Below are positions 1-8,223 of a stretch of DNA of 64,000 nt, in pieces (the first letter of the stretch is position 1; every line of letters begins with the position of its first letter). Both the position numbers and the translations under genes were made by a program. The notes below the pieces were generated by a model. The model had not been told where the DNA came from and searched no databases. It saw only the letters and a program-made list of their open reading frames with translations. The stretch comes from Pararhodobacter sp. SW119 (GTDB lineage Bacteria; Pseudomonadota; Alphaproteobacteria; Rhodobacterales; Rhodobacteraceae): NCBI RefSeq assembly GCF_017811755.1, contig NZ_JADDJF010000017.1, positions 19,750-83,749 on the forward strand, in the 5' to 3' direction.

Positions 1-297
1 TTCCTTGAGGCGCTCGATCTGATGCATCCGCTCGTGCAAGATGGTGACGATCCCGATGTCGCCATTGGCAAGGCGTTTCCAGTACACGAAATGTCGCTCG
101 TAGCGGAAGAAGTAGCCTTCCACCCCGAACTCGGCCGGCACGGGCCTCGACATCACACCGCGTCTTTCAATCCGCTCGAACGCGGAGAAGAGGCCGGTGA
201 CGTAGGTTTCAGCCTGCGCCTCGCCCCACCGGTCGCGGGTGTAGCGGTAGATCTCGTCGAGACGGACCGAGGCCGCCTCCTGGACCCGGATCGCCAT
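1..297 (-). CDS. parE: ParE-type toxin, C-terminus cut by window edge
   Basis: Ninety-nine codons are visible and no stop is reached before base 1, but the usual length of this family (about 95-105 aa) means almost all of it is here. The protein has the RelE/ParE fold pattern: an N-terminal helical pair rich in Arg and Glu, then a strand-rich C-terminal half with YERHFVYWK and GIVTILHERM. Family knowledge: ParE toxins inhibit gyrase and are neutralised by ParD. The start lies just downstream of the antitoxin stop, so the pair is co-transcribed antitoxin first. The target is inferred from family membership only. Confidence 0.85.
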   Translation of the reverse strand, partial: MAIRVQEAASVRLDEIYRYTRDRWGEAQAETYVTGLFSAFERIERRGVMSRPVPAEFGVEGYFFRYERHFVYWKRLANGDIGIVTILHERMHQIERLKE

Positions 298-301
298 GGG
301 C

Positions 302-556
302 TCAGGCCCGGTTCCGGGAGATCACCTCGGCGGCGGTCAGGGGCTTGTAGCTTTCCTCGGGCGCGGCGAAGGCATGGTTCAGTTCGGCTTTCAGACGATC
401 GAAAGCTTCGCGCTCGGCGCGTTCCTTGTCGCGGCGGATGAGATCGCGGATGTATTCGCTTACGTTCTCGTAAGCGCCGCCTTCGCCGACATTGGTCGCA
501 ACGAACTCGCTCAGGGTACCGCTGACGCGGACGGTCATGGTCGTTGTGCGGGACAT
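302..556 (-). CDS. parD: ParD-type antitoxin
   Basis: This 84-aa protein opens with a ribbon-helix-helix DNA-binding segment (MTVRVSGTLSEFV), followed by SEYIRDLIRRDKE and an acidic/helical C-terminal tail that would wrap the toxin. I chose ATG 556 because a strong GAGGAGG ribosome site sits nine bases upstream; a GTG at 562 would be too close to it. Only four bases separate its stop from the toxin start, so translation is probably coupled. By family behaviour it should repress its own operon. The pair marks a mobile or stabilised region. Confidence 0.87.
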   Translation of the reverse strand: MSRTTTMTVRVSGTLSEFVATNVGEGGAYENVSEYIRDLIRRDKERAEREAFDRLKAELNHAFAAPEESYKPLTAAEVISRNRA

Positions 557-653
557 GGGCACGCACCTCCTCTCGGCTCCGTTGTCTTCAAGATAACCAA
601 AAAGGAAGACAGATCAAGCCGTGCGCTACGCTATCGCTCCCGGTTTCTGGCCT

Positions 654-959
654 TCAATCGCCTTCGTCCTCCACCACATGGCGGCCCGCAAGCGCGAGAA
701 GCATGAACAGCACCGCATCGGAGTGCCGCGCCAGCGCGATGAGATGATCGCCGCTGGGTCCCCGTTCGCCCGCGAGCCAGTATTTCACGGTGCGCTCGCT
801 GGCACCCGTCCACCGCATCGCCATCTTGATCGCACGACTGGTTGAACCGAGTTCCTCGTGCAACGCCATCGCCATGGCTTTCCGGTAGTCAATCGGCTTG
901 TCGATCAGGTGCACAAATGTGCCCATCTTCGGCACAACTGTGCCCATCTTGATCCGCAT
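654..959 (-). CDS. small helix-turn-helix DNA-binding protein
   Basis: Up to 101 aa. The core, roughly residues 30-85, reads as a helix-turn-helix: SRAIKMAMRWTGASERTVKYW followed by a conserved GPSGDHLIALARHSDAV stretch. I recall this block in short hypothetical regulators of Rhodobacterales mobile elements, with no assigned name. Start is uncertain: ATG 959 has GGAGAGGAA upstream, but two palindromes lie within the first 16 codons, so a downstream start (for example the ATGs near 873) would put them in the leader. It is divergent from the serine recombinase operon and is a candidate regulator of it. Confidence 0.65.
   Translation of the reverse strand: MRIKMGTVVPKMGTFVHLIDKPIDYRKAMAMALHEELGSTSRAIKMAMRWTGASERTVKYWLAGERGPSGDHLIALARHSDAVLFMLLALAGRHVVEDEGD
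911..943. promoter_or_regulatory. paired operator-like palindromes
   Basis: Two nearly identical palindromes, GCACA-AA-TGTGC (911-922) and GCACA-AC-TGTGC (932-943), have centres 21 bp apart, about two helical turns on one DNA face. Both have perfect 5-bp arms. They cover the 5' end of the HTH gene, so autoregulation is the simplest reading. The symmetry is seen directly; its function is inferred. Confidence 0.5.
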
Positions 960-1274
960 CTTCTCGTTCCTCTCCGTTAAACATCTGGAGAGCCATGAAA
1001 ACGGGAGAATCTCTTTTGCGCCCGAGACGACCCTTCGGGGTCGCCTGGCTAATCACTTTGTTATTGGACGGTGACGGCAATGCTTCGAAAATCAGCGCAT
1101 CACGCGCGCACCCGGGATCTGCGGTTACAGTTGTTGAATTGCAGGACTGGAAAAGACTTGCCCTTTTCAGGAAACGACTTTCCGGGCGCGCCACTGTCTT
1201 CTGCGCACACCGATTGTGCCGAGCACACCGAGCAACTGCATCAGCGTCTTGGGTGGTGAAGAGGAGAAGCGCGT
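960..1274. other. divergent intergenic region
   Basis: This 315-bp gap lies between the HTH gene and the serine recombinase. I see no credible gene. It must hold the divergent promoters and could contain the recombinase attachment site, but I could not assign either. The only clear signal is the GAGGAGAAG ribosome site just before GTG 1275. Confidence 0.4.
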
Positions 1275-2846
1275 GTGAGAGGCGGCCGGGCAAACAAAGA
1301 AGACGGTGGCGCGACGGCTGAACAGGACGTCCCGGCCGTCGCCTATGTCCGGATGTCGACCGATCACCAGAAATACTCGACCGAGAACCAGCTGGACGTC
1401 ATCCGCAGCTATGCCGCCGCCCGCGGCCTGCAGATCCTGCGCGTATTCGAGGATTCAGGGCGTTCCGGGCTGCGGCTCGACGGCCGGGAGGCGCTACAGA
1501 ACTTGATGGCCGAGGTCCAATCCGGCCTGGCCGATTTCAAGGCGATCCTCGTCTATGACGTCAGCCGCTGGGGGCGGTTTCAGGATGCCGACGAGGGCGC
1601 GTATCACGAACACGTCTGCTCCCGCGCCGGGATCCGGGTCCACTACTGCGGCGAACAGTTCGAGAATGACGGCAGCATCGGCTCGAACCTTCTGAAGACC
1701 GTCAAGCGGGTGATGGCCGGTGAATACAGCCGGGAGCTGTCGGTCAAGGTCTTCGCCGGGCAATGCCGACTCGTCGAGATGGGCTATCGCCAAGGCGGCG
1801 CGGCCGGCTACGGGCTGCGGCGGGCGCTGATCGACGAGCAAGGCCATCCGAAGGGAGAACTGTCTCGCGGCGAGCAGAAGAGCCTGCAGACCGACCGCGT
1901 GATCCTGGTGCCCGGCCCCGAGGAGGAGCAGCGTGTCGTTCAGCGCATGTACGAGATGTTCGTCAACGAGGGGCGCCCGGAGCGCGAGATCGCGGATGTT
2001 TTGAACGCCGAAGGACACCGCACCGATCTCGACCGACCTTGGACCCGCGCGACCGTCCATCAGGTGCTGACCAACGAAAAATACATCGGGAACAATGTCT
2101 TCGCGAAGGTGTCCTTCAAGCTGAAGCAGCGCCGCGTAGTGAACCCGCGCGAGATGTGGATCCGAGCTGAGGGCGCCTATCCCGCCATCGTCGAGCAGGC
2201 GCTGTTCCTGCGCGCCCGTGAGATCGTGGATGCCCGCAGCCGCCATTTCTCCAACGAAGAACTGCTCGACGCCCTGCGCGCGATCCTCGAGCGGCAGGGC
2301 ATGCTGTCGGGGCTGATCATCGACGAGGAGGACAATCTTCCGTCCTCCAGCGCCTATCGTAGCCGCTTCGGCAGCCTGCTGCGCGCCTACCGGTTGATCG
2401 GCTATGAGCCGGACCGGGACTACAGCTACATCGAGATCAATCGCGCTCTGCGGCAAGCCCACCCGCAGGTGGTGGCCGAGATCATCTCCGGAGTCACGCG
2501 CCACGGCGGGTGGGCCGCGCAGGACGCGGCGACAGAACTGGTTCGTGTCAACGACGAGTTCACCCTGTCCATCGTTCTCGCCCGCTGCACGGCGACAGCG
2601 GCCGGGTCGCTGCGCTGGCGCATCCGTCTCGACACCGGCCTCGTACCCGACATCACCATCGCCGTGCGCATGGACGAGGTGAACGAGGCGCCGCGCGACT
2701 ACTACGTGCTGCCCAGCATCGACATGACCATTCGAAAACTGAAGTTCGCCGAGCAGAACGGCCTCGCGCTCGATGCGTACCGCTTCGACACGCTGGATTA
2801 CTTCTACGCGCTCGCCTCGCGGGCCAGGATCGCGGAGGTGGCATGA
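1275..2846 (+). CDS. large serine recombinase (resolvase/invertase family)
   Basis: 523 aa. An N-terminal resolvase catalytic domain (about residues 20-170) has the nucleophile Ser28 in AYVRMSTDHQ and the conserved VYDVSRWGR and FENDGS segments. A recombinase domain follows (about 190-310, with GRPEREIADVLNAEG and TNEKYIGNNVF), then a C-terminal region of about 200 aa. Such enzymes make double-strand exchange through a Ser-DNA linkage and integrate or excise elements. The GTG start is preceded by GAGGAGAAG. It is first in an operon with two ParB-like genes and overlaps the next by ATGATG. The C-terminal part looks unlike typical phage integrases, with no obvious zinc ribbon. Confidence 0.9.
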   Translation: MRGGRANKEDGGATAEQDVPAVAYVRMSTDHQKYSTENQLDVIRSYAAARGLQILRVFEDSGRSGLRLDGREALQNLMAEVQSGLADFKAILVYDVSRWGRFQDADEGAYHEHVCSRAGIRVHYCGEQFENDGSIGSNLLKTVKRVMAGEYSRELSVKVFAGQCRLVEMGYRQGGAAGYGLRRALIDEQGHPKGELSRGEQKSLQTDRVILVPGPEEEQRVVQRMYEMFVNEGRPEREIADVLNAEGHRTDLDRPWTRATVHQVLTNEKYIGNNVFAKVSFKLKQRRVVNPREMWIRAEGAYPAIVEQALFLRAREIVDARSRHFSNEELLDALRAILERQGMLSGLIIDEEDNLPSSSAYRSRFGSLLRAYRLIGYEPDRDYSYIEINRALRQAHPQVVAEIISGVTRHGGWAAQDAATELVRVNDEFTLSIVLARCTATAAGSLRWRIRLDTGLVPDITIAVRMDEVNEAPRDYYVLPSIDMTIRKLKFAEQNGLALDAYRFDTLDYFYALASRARIAEVA

Positions 2847-3754
2847 TGCCCGACGACATGGAACCGACCAGCCAGAAGCAGGTGACCCTGATCCCGACCG
2901 ACAGGGTTCGGGTCCTCAATCCCCGCGTCCGCAACCGGCGGACCTTCGAGGCGATGGTGGAGAACATCGCCCGCATCGGCCTGAAGCGCCCGATCACCGT
3001 TGCCCCGCGTGCCGGGACCGACCCGCAGGAATACGACCTGGTCTGTGGTCAGGGCCGTCTCGAGGCATTCATCGAGCTCAAGCAGGACCGCATCCCCGCC
3101 ATCGTGATCGAGGCCGACGAGAGCGACTGCCTCGTCATGAGCCTCGTCGAGAACTGCGCGCGGCGGCAGCACAACCCCATCGACCTGATGCGCGAGATCG
3201 GCATGCTCCGCCAGCGCGGCTATAACGACCGCCAGATCGGTGAGAAGATCGGCCTGTCCACCGAATACGTGACCATGATCGCAGGGCTGCTGGAAAAGGG
3301 CGAGGAACGTCTGGTCGCGGCCGTAGAGACCGGAGTTCTGCCCCTGAACCTCGCCATCCAGATCTCCAAGACAGATGCGAAGGGCGCGCAGAAGGCGCTG
3401 ATGGACGCCTACACGCAGAACAAGCTGCGCGGTCGAAAGCTGGCGCTCGTGCGCCGCCTGATCCAGCAGCGCGAACTCCGCGGCCCGCAGATCCAGACCA
3501 ACCCGCTCGGACGCCGGATTGCGAAACGCGCGCTGACCAGTGAAGGCCTCGTGCGGGCCTATCAGCAGGAAGCCACGCGCCAGAAACTGCTGATCAAGAA
3601 GGCTGAACTGACCCAAGGACGACTGATGTTCGTGCGCGAGGCATTCCGCAAGCTCTGCGCGGACGAGCACTTCCTGACGTTGCTCAGGGCCGAGGGGCTT
3701 GAGACGATGCCCGCCGATCTCGCACGGTCGGTAACCGAAGGTGCCCCGGCATGA
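2843..3754 (+). CDS. ParB/RepB-like partition protein, first of two
   Basis: 303 aa. The N-terminal ParB domain (about residues 10-105) shows both nucleotide-binding boxes: CGQGRLEAF (the GxxRxxA-type box) and SLVENCARRQHNPIDL (the ENxxR box). A helix-turn-helix follows (RQIGEKIGLSTEYVTMIAGLL), then a RepB-type C-terminal region. Family knowledge: ParB binds centromere-like sites and acts as a CTP switch, normally with ParA, but no ParA is present here. ATG 2843 overlaps the recombinase stop; ATG 2846 is also in frame. Coupling to a recombinase suggests a role in site recognition or regulation of an integrative element; that is inference. Confidence 0.85.
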   Translation: MMPDDMEPTSQKQVTLIPTDRVRVLNPRVRNRRTFEAMVENIARIGLKRPITVAPRAGTDPQEYDLVCGQGRLEAFIELKQDRIPAIVIEADESDCLVMSLVENCARRQHNPIDLMREIGMLRQRGYNDRQIGEKIGLSTEYVTMIAGLLEKGEERLVAAVETGVLPLNLAIQISKTDAKGAQKALMDAYTQNKLRGRKLALVRRLIQQRELRGPQIQTNPLGRRIAKRALTSEGLVRAYQQEATRQKLLIKKAELTQGRLMFVREAFRKLCADEHFLTLLRAEGLETMPADLARSVTEGAPA

Positions 3755-4668
3755 AACGCGAGGCCAAGGAGACCCCGCAAAGCGTCAATCACGGGTTCGA
3801 GGACGACTGCGTAACCCTCCCCATCGACGCGATCCTGCCGTTGCGCGCCCTTGGCAAGAGCGCGAAATCCAGCCGGAAATATCGGCAGATCGTGGCCTCC
3901 ATCGCCCAGATCGGGATTGTCGAGCCGCCCGTCGTGGTACGGAACCCCGACAAGTCTGCCACCTGGTTGCTGCTCGACGGCCACCTGCGGATCGAGGCGC
4001 TGAAGGACGCAGGCGCGAGCGAGGTGGAATGCTTGGTCTCCACGGACGATGAGGCCTTCACCTACAACCGCCAGGTCAGCCGTCTCGCGCCGATCCAGGA
4101 GCACAAGATGATCCGCAAGGCGATCGAGCGCGGCGTGCCGGAGGAAAAGATCGCGCTCGCGCTCGATCTCAACATGAGCAGCATCCGGCGCAAGGCCCGC
4201 CTGCTCGATGGCATCTGCGAGGAAGCAGTCGCGATTCTGAAGGACAAGCCCTGCACCAATGCTGTGTTCGACACACTGCGCAAGATGAAGACCATGCGCC
4301 AGATCGAGGCGGCCGAGTTGCTGGTCAACGCGAACAACTATTCCGTCGCCTACGTAAACGCGATCCTCGCCGGAACGCCTCAGGCGCAGTTGGTCGAGGC
4401 CTCAAAGCCGAAGAATATCAAGGGCATAACGCCCGAGGCGATGGCGCGGATGGAGCAGGAACTGGCTCGCCTGCAGGAAGGGATCGCTTCCATCCAGGAC
4501 ACCTATGGCCAGGACCATCTGCACCTGACCGTGATCAAGGGCTACGTCGGCAAGCTGCTCGGGAATGCTCGGGTCGTGCGCTACCTGGCGCAGAACCATC
4601 CCGAGTTCCTCGGCGAGTTCCAGACAATCACCGAGATCACGCCGACCGAGGCCGCCAACGCCGAGTAG
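3751..4668 (+). CDS. ParB/RepB-like partition protein, second of two
   Basis: 305 aa, ATGA overlap with the preceding ParB gene. The ParB N-domain (about residues 20-110) contains SIAQIGIVEPPVVV and LLLDGHLRIEALKDAG; the second nucleotide box is degenerate (SRLAPIQEHKMIRKA), lacking the ENxxR pattern kept in its partner. A helix-turn-helix follows (EEKIALALDLNMSSIRRKA), with an extended helical C-terminus. The two proteins are diverged paralogues or an obligate pair, one with complete and one with partial nucleotide-binding motifs. Together with the recombinase they form a conserved-looking three-gene module. Function on the element is not known to me. Confidence 0.82.
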   Translation: MKREAKETPQSVNHGFEDDCVTLPIDAILPLRALGKSAKSSRKYRQIVASIAQIGIVEPPVVVRNPDKSATWLLLDGHLRIEALKDAGASEVECLVSTDDEAFTYNRQVSRLAPIQEHKMIRKAIERGVPEEKIALALDLNMSSIRRKARLLDGICEEAVAILKDKPCTNAVFDTLRKMKTMRQIEAAELLVNANNYSVAYVNAILAGTPQAQLVEASKPKNIKGITPEAMARMEQELARLQEGIASIQDTYGQDHLHLTVIKGYVGKLLGNARVVRYLAQNHPEFLGEFQTITEITPTEAANAE

Positions 4669-4680
4669 CCGTTCTCGGCG
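4659..4680 (+). terminator. hairpin over the ParB operon stop
   Basis: CGCCGAG and CTCGGCG form a perfect 7-bp stem with an 8-base loop that includes the stop codon of the second ParB gene. There is no T-run after it, so it is a weak terminator candidate, or simply a chance stem in GC-rich DNA. Confidence 0.3.
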
Positions 4681-5131
4681 AATGAAGGGGACCCGGACCC
4701 GATAAGCGCGGGGACCGCGGGAGACGCCGGACTGTGGGCCGGATCGAGCGCGGCGGTGGGGATGGCGGCGAACCCGCTCGGAGCCCACCAGGCTGGCTCG
4801 AGTTTTCGCCAGCTGCGCGGCCGCGCCTGCGGCTGCGTCTCATTCGGGGCGTGTCGGAGGTCGGGCTACTCCGGCACGCCCTTCCGAAGCGAGAGCGTCA
4901 TCCACCCACTGCAGCAAGAAGGTGTCAACCGTCATCGCCGCATCGCCCTAACAACGACGATGCCGCGAACTCATCATCGCCAGTCGAGAAACGTGTAGAC
5001 GCCTCGTGATGGCTCGCGCTCGCGGTAAGACCCCTCAGTTCCACCATCGAGATGGTGCCAAGCTTTGATCTTGAATCCTGAACTAAGCCTAGTAGCATGA
5101 ACCCAATGTTTTCTGGAACTTAGAAGTTGTA
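4669..5131. other. gene-free spacer with strong hairpin
   Basis: The 463-bp interval between the recombinase/ParB operon and the defence operon has no convincing gene. It contains an 11-bp inverted repeat, GGCGTGTCGGA at 4848-4858 and TCCGGCACGCC at 4870-4880, with one G-T mismatch and an 11-base loop. That could be a terminator, an RNA element or a recombinase site. The last 100 bp before 5132 are AT-richer and probably hold the promoter of the downstream operon. Confidence 0.4.
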
Positions 5132-6373
5132 ATGGGGCTCAGAGCGATGCGCCAGTTAAGATCAACCGGCGCGCGCAATGCGCTGCAAGTGGAGCCGGCG
5201 CTAGGCTGGACTTTTCTGTCCCGCGAGGCACTGTCCCGCGCTAAGGCTCAGATGGACGAAGAGTCCATGGGCGTGCGCGACGAGATTGGCTTTCTAACGA
5301 TTCATCAGCGTTACGCCGACCGCTTCTTTCCGGGCACATCAGTGCTGCATACCCGAGCCCGCTATATTCTTTTTGTGCCTTGGCTGTTCGAGGATTTGGC
5401 AGGTTTGACAGGACCTGCTGCCATGCGTGCCATGCGCGAACGGGAAAGGGAGCTCGCTGGGCGGCTCAAGGATGCTGGAGAATCCCAAGTGATCGGGGGG
5501 CGCGTCTTCCCCCAACCTTCGAGCCAGCCGCCGTCAACGGTGTACTGGAATGCGCTCGCGGTCTGGGGAATACTGCGTAGGCGCCTTGATGGGCGGACCA
5601 TTTCCCGGGCGCATGCGCATCGGCTGCTTAAAAGCGCTGGAACAGCGATGGATGACGACGGCCAACCGCTCGTCAGTTTCGATCCACCATTCGTGCCACT
5701 CCCTAAACGACCGGAGAACTGGAGAAGTGGGCATATCTCCCTTCAGCTTACGACTGAAGAAGCAACTTTCCTGCGCGAGCGGCTTGGCCAGTTGCGGAGC
5801 AATGGTGGACACGAGGCCTCACTGCTCGCGCGATTGGTGCGGACTGAGACTGTGGCACCGGACGGAATGTGGGCCACTGAAACCCGGGAGATCGCCGGCC
5901 CCGACAAATCCGCACTTGCGCGCGCTCATCAGGCTGCACACCTCGCGGGTGTCGGCCGTGCTGTCTACGATGCACTACTGGAACGGATTGTCGAGACCGA
6001 TGACAAGCGGGAGACTTCGACTCGACATCGCGACCACCTTGCTGCCGTCGTCGAAGATCATGGTTCGCTTGCTGAAAAACTTGATGTAGGTGCTCTCGAG
6101 GCGGACATTGGCGCGCTGCCAACGAAATTGCGGGCTGTACTGACAACTACTAAGGATTGGGTGGCCTCGAAATCACAGAACCCCGCCCCACTCTTCGACG
6201 TCTATGCTGCGGCTGAGGCCCGAAAGGGCCCACGCGCACGCCTCGCGGTTACACCCCATGGTCGTGCCCGACGGCTCGAATGGTCAAGCGATGAACATGG
6301 TCTCGCGGGGCCGCTCCACTACAGGTGGGAGCAGGTCAGCATGCTTCTCAATGATCTTGCGGGCGCCCAATGA
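5132..6373 (+). CDS. DUF6361 protein, ZacA-like defence component
   Basis: 413 aa. The N-terminal segment matches the DUF6361 pattern as I know it: GWTFLSREA, RDEIGFLTIHQRYADRFFPG and HTRARYILFVPWLFEDL. The rest is mixed alpha/beta with no motif I can name. It is the first gene of a three-gene operon and overlaps the nuclease gene by ATGA. By recollection, DUF6361, an HKD nuclease and a helicase make up the Azaca system, in that order. Its biochemical role is unknown. ATG 5132 is used; ATG 5147 is an alternative. Confidence 0.72.
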   Translation: MGLRAMRQLRSTGARNALQVEPALGWTFLSREALSRAKAQMDEESMGVRDEIGFLTIHQRYADRFFPGTSVLHTRARYILFVPWLFEDLAGLTGPAAMRAMRERERELAGRLKDAGESQVIGGRVFPQPSSQPPSTVYWNALAVWGILRRRLDGRTISRAHAHRLLKSAGTAMDDDGQPLVSFDPPFVPLPKRPENWRSGHISLQLTTEEATFLRERLGQLRSNGGHEASLLARLVRTETVAPDGMWATETREIAGPDKSALARAHQAAHLAGVGRAVYDALLERIVETDDKRETSTRHRDHLAAVVEDHGSLAEKLDVGALEADIGALPTKLRAVLTTTKDWVASKSQNPAPLFDVYAAAEARKGPRARLAVTPHGRARRLEWSSDEHGLAGPLHYRWEQVSMLLNDLAGAQ

Positions 6374-8223
6374 GCGGCGCAGTCGAAAACTGGGCGGCGC
6401 TCTCGTTTCTTGAGGGTTTACGTCCCGGTCCCGATGAAAGTGTCGAGTTGGCACTGCTGGCGTCCTATTCGGCAGACCTGGGATCAATCGGCGCTACTTT
6501 GCTTGCCCTGGCAGGCAAAGACACAGATGCGGGCCGAGGTAGTCCCTCAGATTTCGCTGATGCGGTCGAGCGACTGCGAGGGAAGGCACGGATTGTCATT
6601 CAGCGTGGCCGCCTAGCAAAGATGCGTCGGACACCGCGCATAGCAGCAGTGTTGGACCAATTCGTGCGCGAGGTCGATTTCGATGAAGCCACCCATAGCT
6701 GGCACCCCAAGGTAGCTCTCGTTCGAACACGCAACACGACTGGAGAGACTGGCTGGCGGCTTTGGATCGGAAGCCGAAATCTCACCGAAAACGTGAACCG
6801 CGACATCGGGTTACTGCTTGTCTCAGGCACCAAGGGCGGCGCACTGATCGCTGGTGCGGATGAGATGGCGCGTGCGCTGGCTGAAAGGGCCGAACTGAAG
6901 GGGCTGCGCCCGGCCTCGCTCGCGGCGACGATCGCAAAGGTAGCTTGGCGTTCTCCGGCGGGCGTACGGGTTGAGCGCATTCGCTGGTCTGCCGGAACTG
7001 GAGATCAGCCCGTTCCAGTCCCGCCGCCGGATGTCGATGAAGTCATTGTGGTAAGTCCTTTTATAGACAAGCAATTTCTTGCTCGTCAGCTCGTGAAGGG
7101 TACAAAACAGTCTAGGCGTGTTTTGCTGACTACGGTACGTGAGATTGAGCGGATTGGCCCGTCACTGGCAGCATTCGACGACTTGCTGGCGCTGGATGCA
7201 CCTGATTATCCCGTGGGTGATCCGGAGCTTGGGTCCCGGTCCGCCGAGTGGCCATCCGATGTCACTTCGACCGAGGATGAGGAAGAAGAGGTCGGACGCG
7301 GCCTCCATGCCAAATTGCTGTTCATGCGAACTGGGCGCAAACGCACCCTGTGGCTGGGAAGCGCGAACGCGACCCTCCGGGCCTGGACTGGACGCAACGC
7401 TGAAGCCACGGCCGAACTGGTTGTCACCGAGCCGGTCGAAAGAGGGCTAAAGGCGCTGCTGGGGTCAGCCCGTCTGGTCGACGCGCCCAGCGGCGAGCAT
7501 TTGCCCGACGCAGCGGTCTTGGAGGAGGAAGCGCTCGAACGGGCGCGCGCGCAGGTGGCGGCGCGATGGTCCGCTTCGCTCAGTATTGATGGCGAGGGGA
7601 TACGTCTCAGCCATCGTTCCGATCTACATCCCGACGGGCCACATCCTGACGAAGCCGACATCCTGCTGGAAGTCGGCGCTCTTCACGGTGACCTTCTGAT
7701 CTGGCCGCCACGACAAGCCGAGGTGTATCTTGGGCATGTCGTTCCATCTGACCGAAGCGAGCTCGTGCGCTTGCGTGTCAGCCGCAAGGACAAAGGTCTC
7801 TCATGGCTGCAACGAGCACCGGCGGAGCCGCCGTTTGGGGAGGATCGAGACCGTGCCGCGTTCGTACGCTTTCTTGGTGCGCGAGGGTTTCTTCTTTGGG
7901 TGGCCGGATTGCTCGCAAATGACGATACACAGAGCGACGGCGACTGGACGATTGACGAACCGCGGGAACGGACGAGTGAAGAGGAGAAATCAACATTCGA
8001 CTCCTCGTTGCCAACTTTGGAAGCGATGTTGGCGGCATGGGCCCGCGATCCGGTAAAGTTCCGCGAGATTGAACGGCGGGTCTCTCAGTATCTGCCTGCG
8101 GTGCTCAAACAGGCCGAACAGGAAGATATACTAACCGCTGAAATGCTGAGGAGCTTCAAGGAGTTGTGGAGCAAGCTCCGAACTGGGCTGGGCTCCACCG
8201 AAGTAAAGGGTAGAAGCCGATGA
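6370..8223 (+). CDS. phospholipase D-like (HKD) nuclease, ZacB-like
   Basis: 617 aa. Two PLD half-sites are visible: His112-x-Lys114 with GSRNLTE at 134-140, and His313-x-Lys315 with GSANAT at 330-335. The normal Asp of HxKxxxxD is not obvious at either site. An acidic linker (TEDEEEEVG) precedes the second half-site. The C-terminal third (about 400-617) has no recognisable motif. PLD-fold proteins in defence operons are usually DNA nucleases, as in DISARM and Azaca; nuclease activity is inferred. Overlaps of 4 bp on both sides show translational coupling with the DUF6361 protein and the helicase. Confidence 0.8.
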   Translation: MSGAVENWAALSFLEGLRPGPDESVELALLASYSADLGSIGATLLALAGKDTDAGRGSPSDFADAVERLRGKARIVIQRGRLAKMRRTPRIAAVLDQFVREVDFDEATHSWHPKVALVRTRNTTGETGWRLWIGSRNLTENVNRDIGLLLVSGTKGGALIAGADEMARALAERAELKGLRPASLAATIAKVAWRSPAGVRVERIRWSAGTGDQPVPVPPPDVDEVIVVSPFIDKQFLARQLVKGTKQSRRVLLTTVREIERIGPSLAAFDDLLALDAPDYPVGDPELGSRSAEWPSDVTSTEDEEEEVGRGLHAKLLFMRTGRKRTLWLGSANATLRAWTGRNAEATAELVVTEPVERGLKALLGSARLVDAPSGEHLPDAAVLEEEALERARAQVAARWSASLSIDGEGIRLSHRSDLHPDGPHPDEADILLEVGALHGDLLIWPPRQAEVYLGHVVPSDRSELVRLRVSRKDKGLSWLQRAPAEPPFGEDRDRAAFVRFLGARGFLLWVAGLLANDDTQSDGDWTIDEPRERTSEEEKSTFDSSLPTLEAMLAAWARDPVKFREIERRVSQYLPAVLKQAEQEDILTAEMLRSFKELWSKLRTGLGSTEVKGRSR

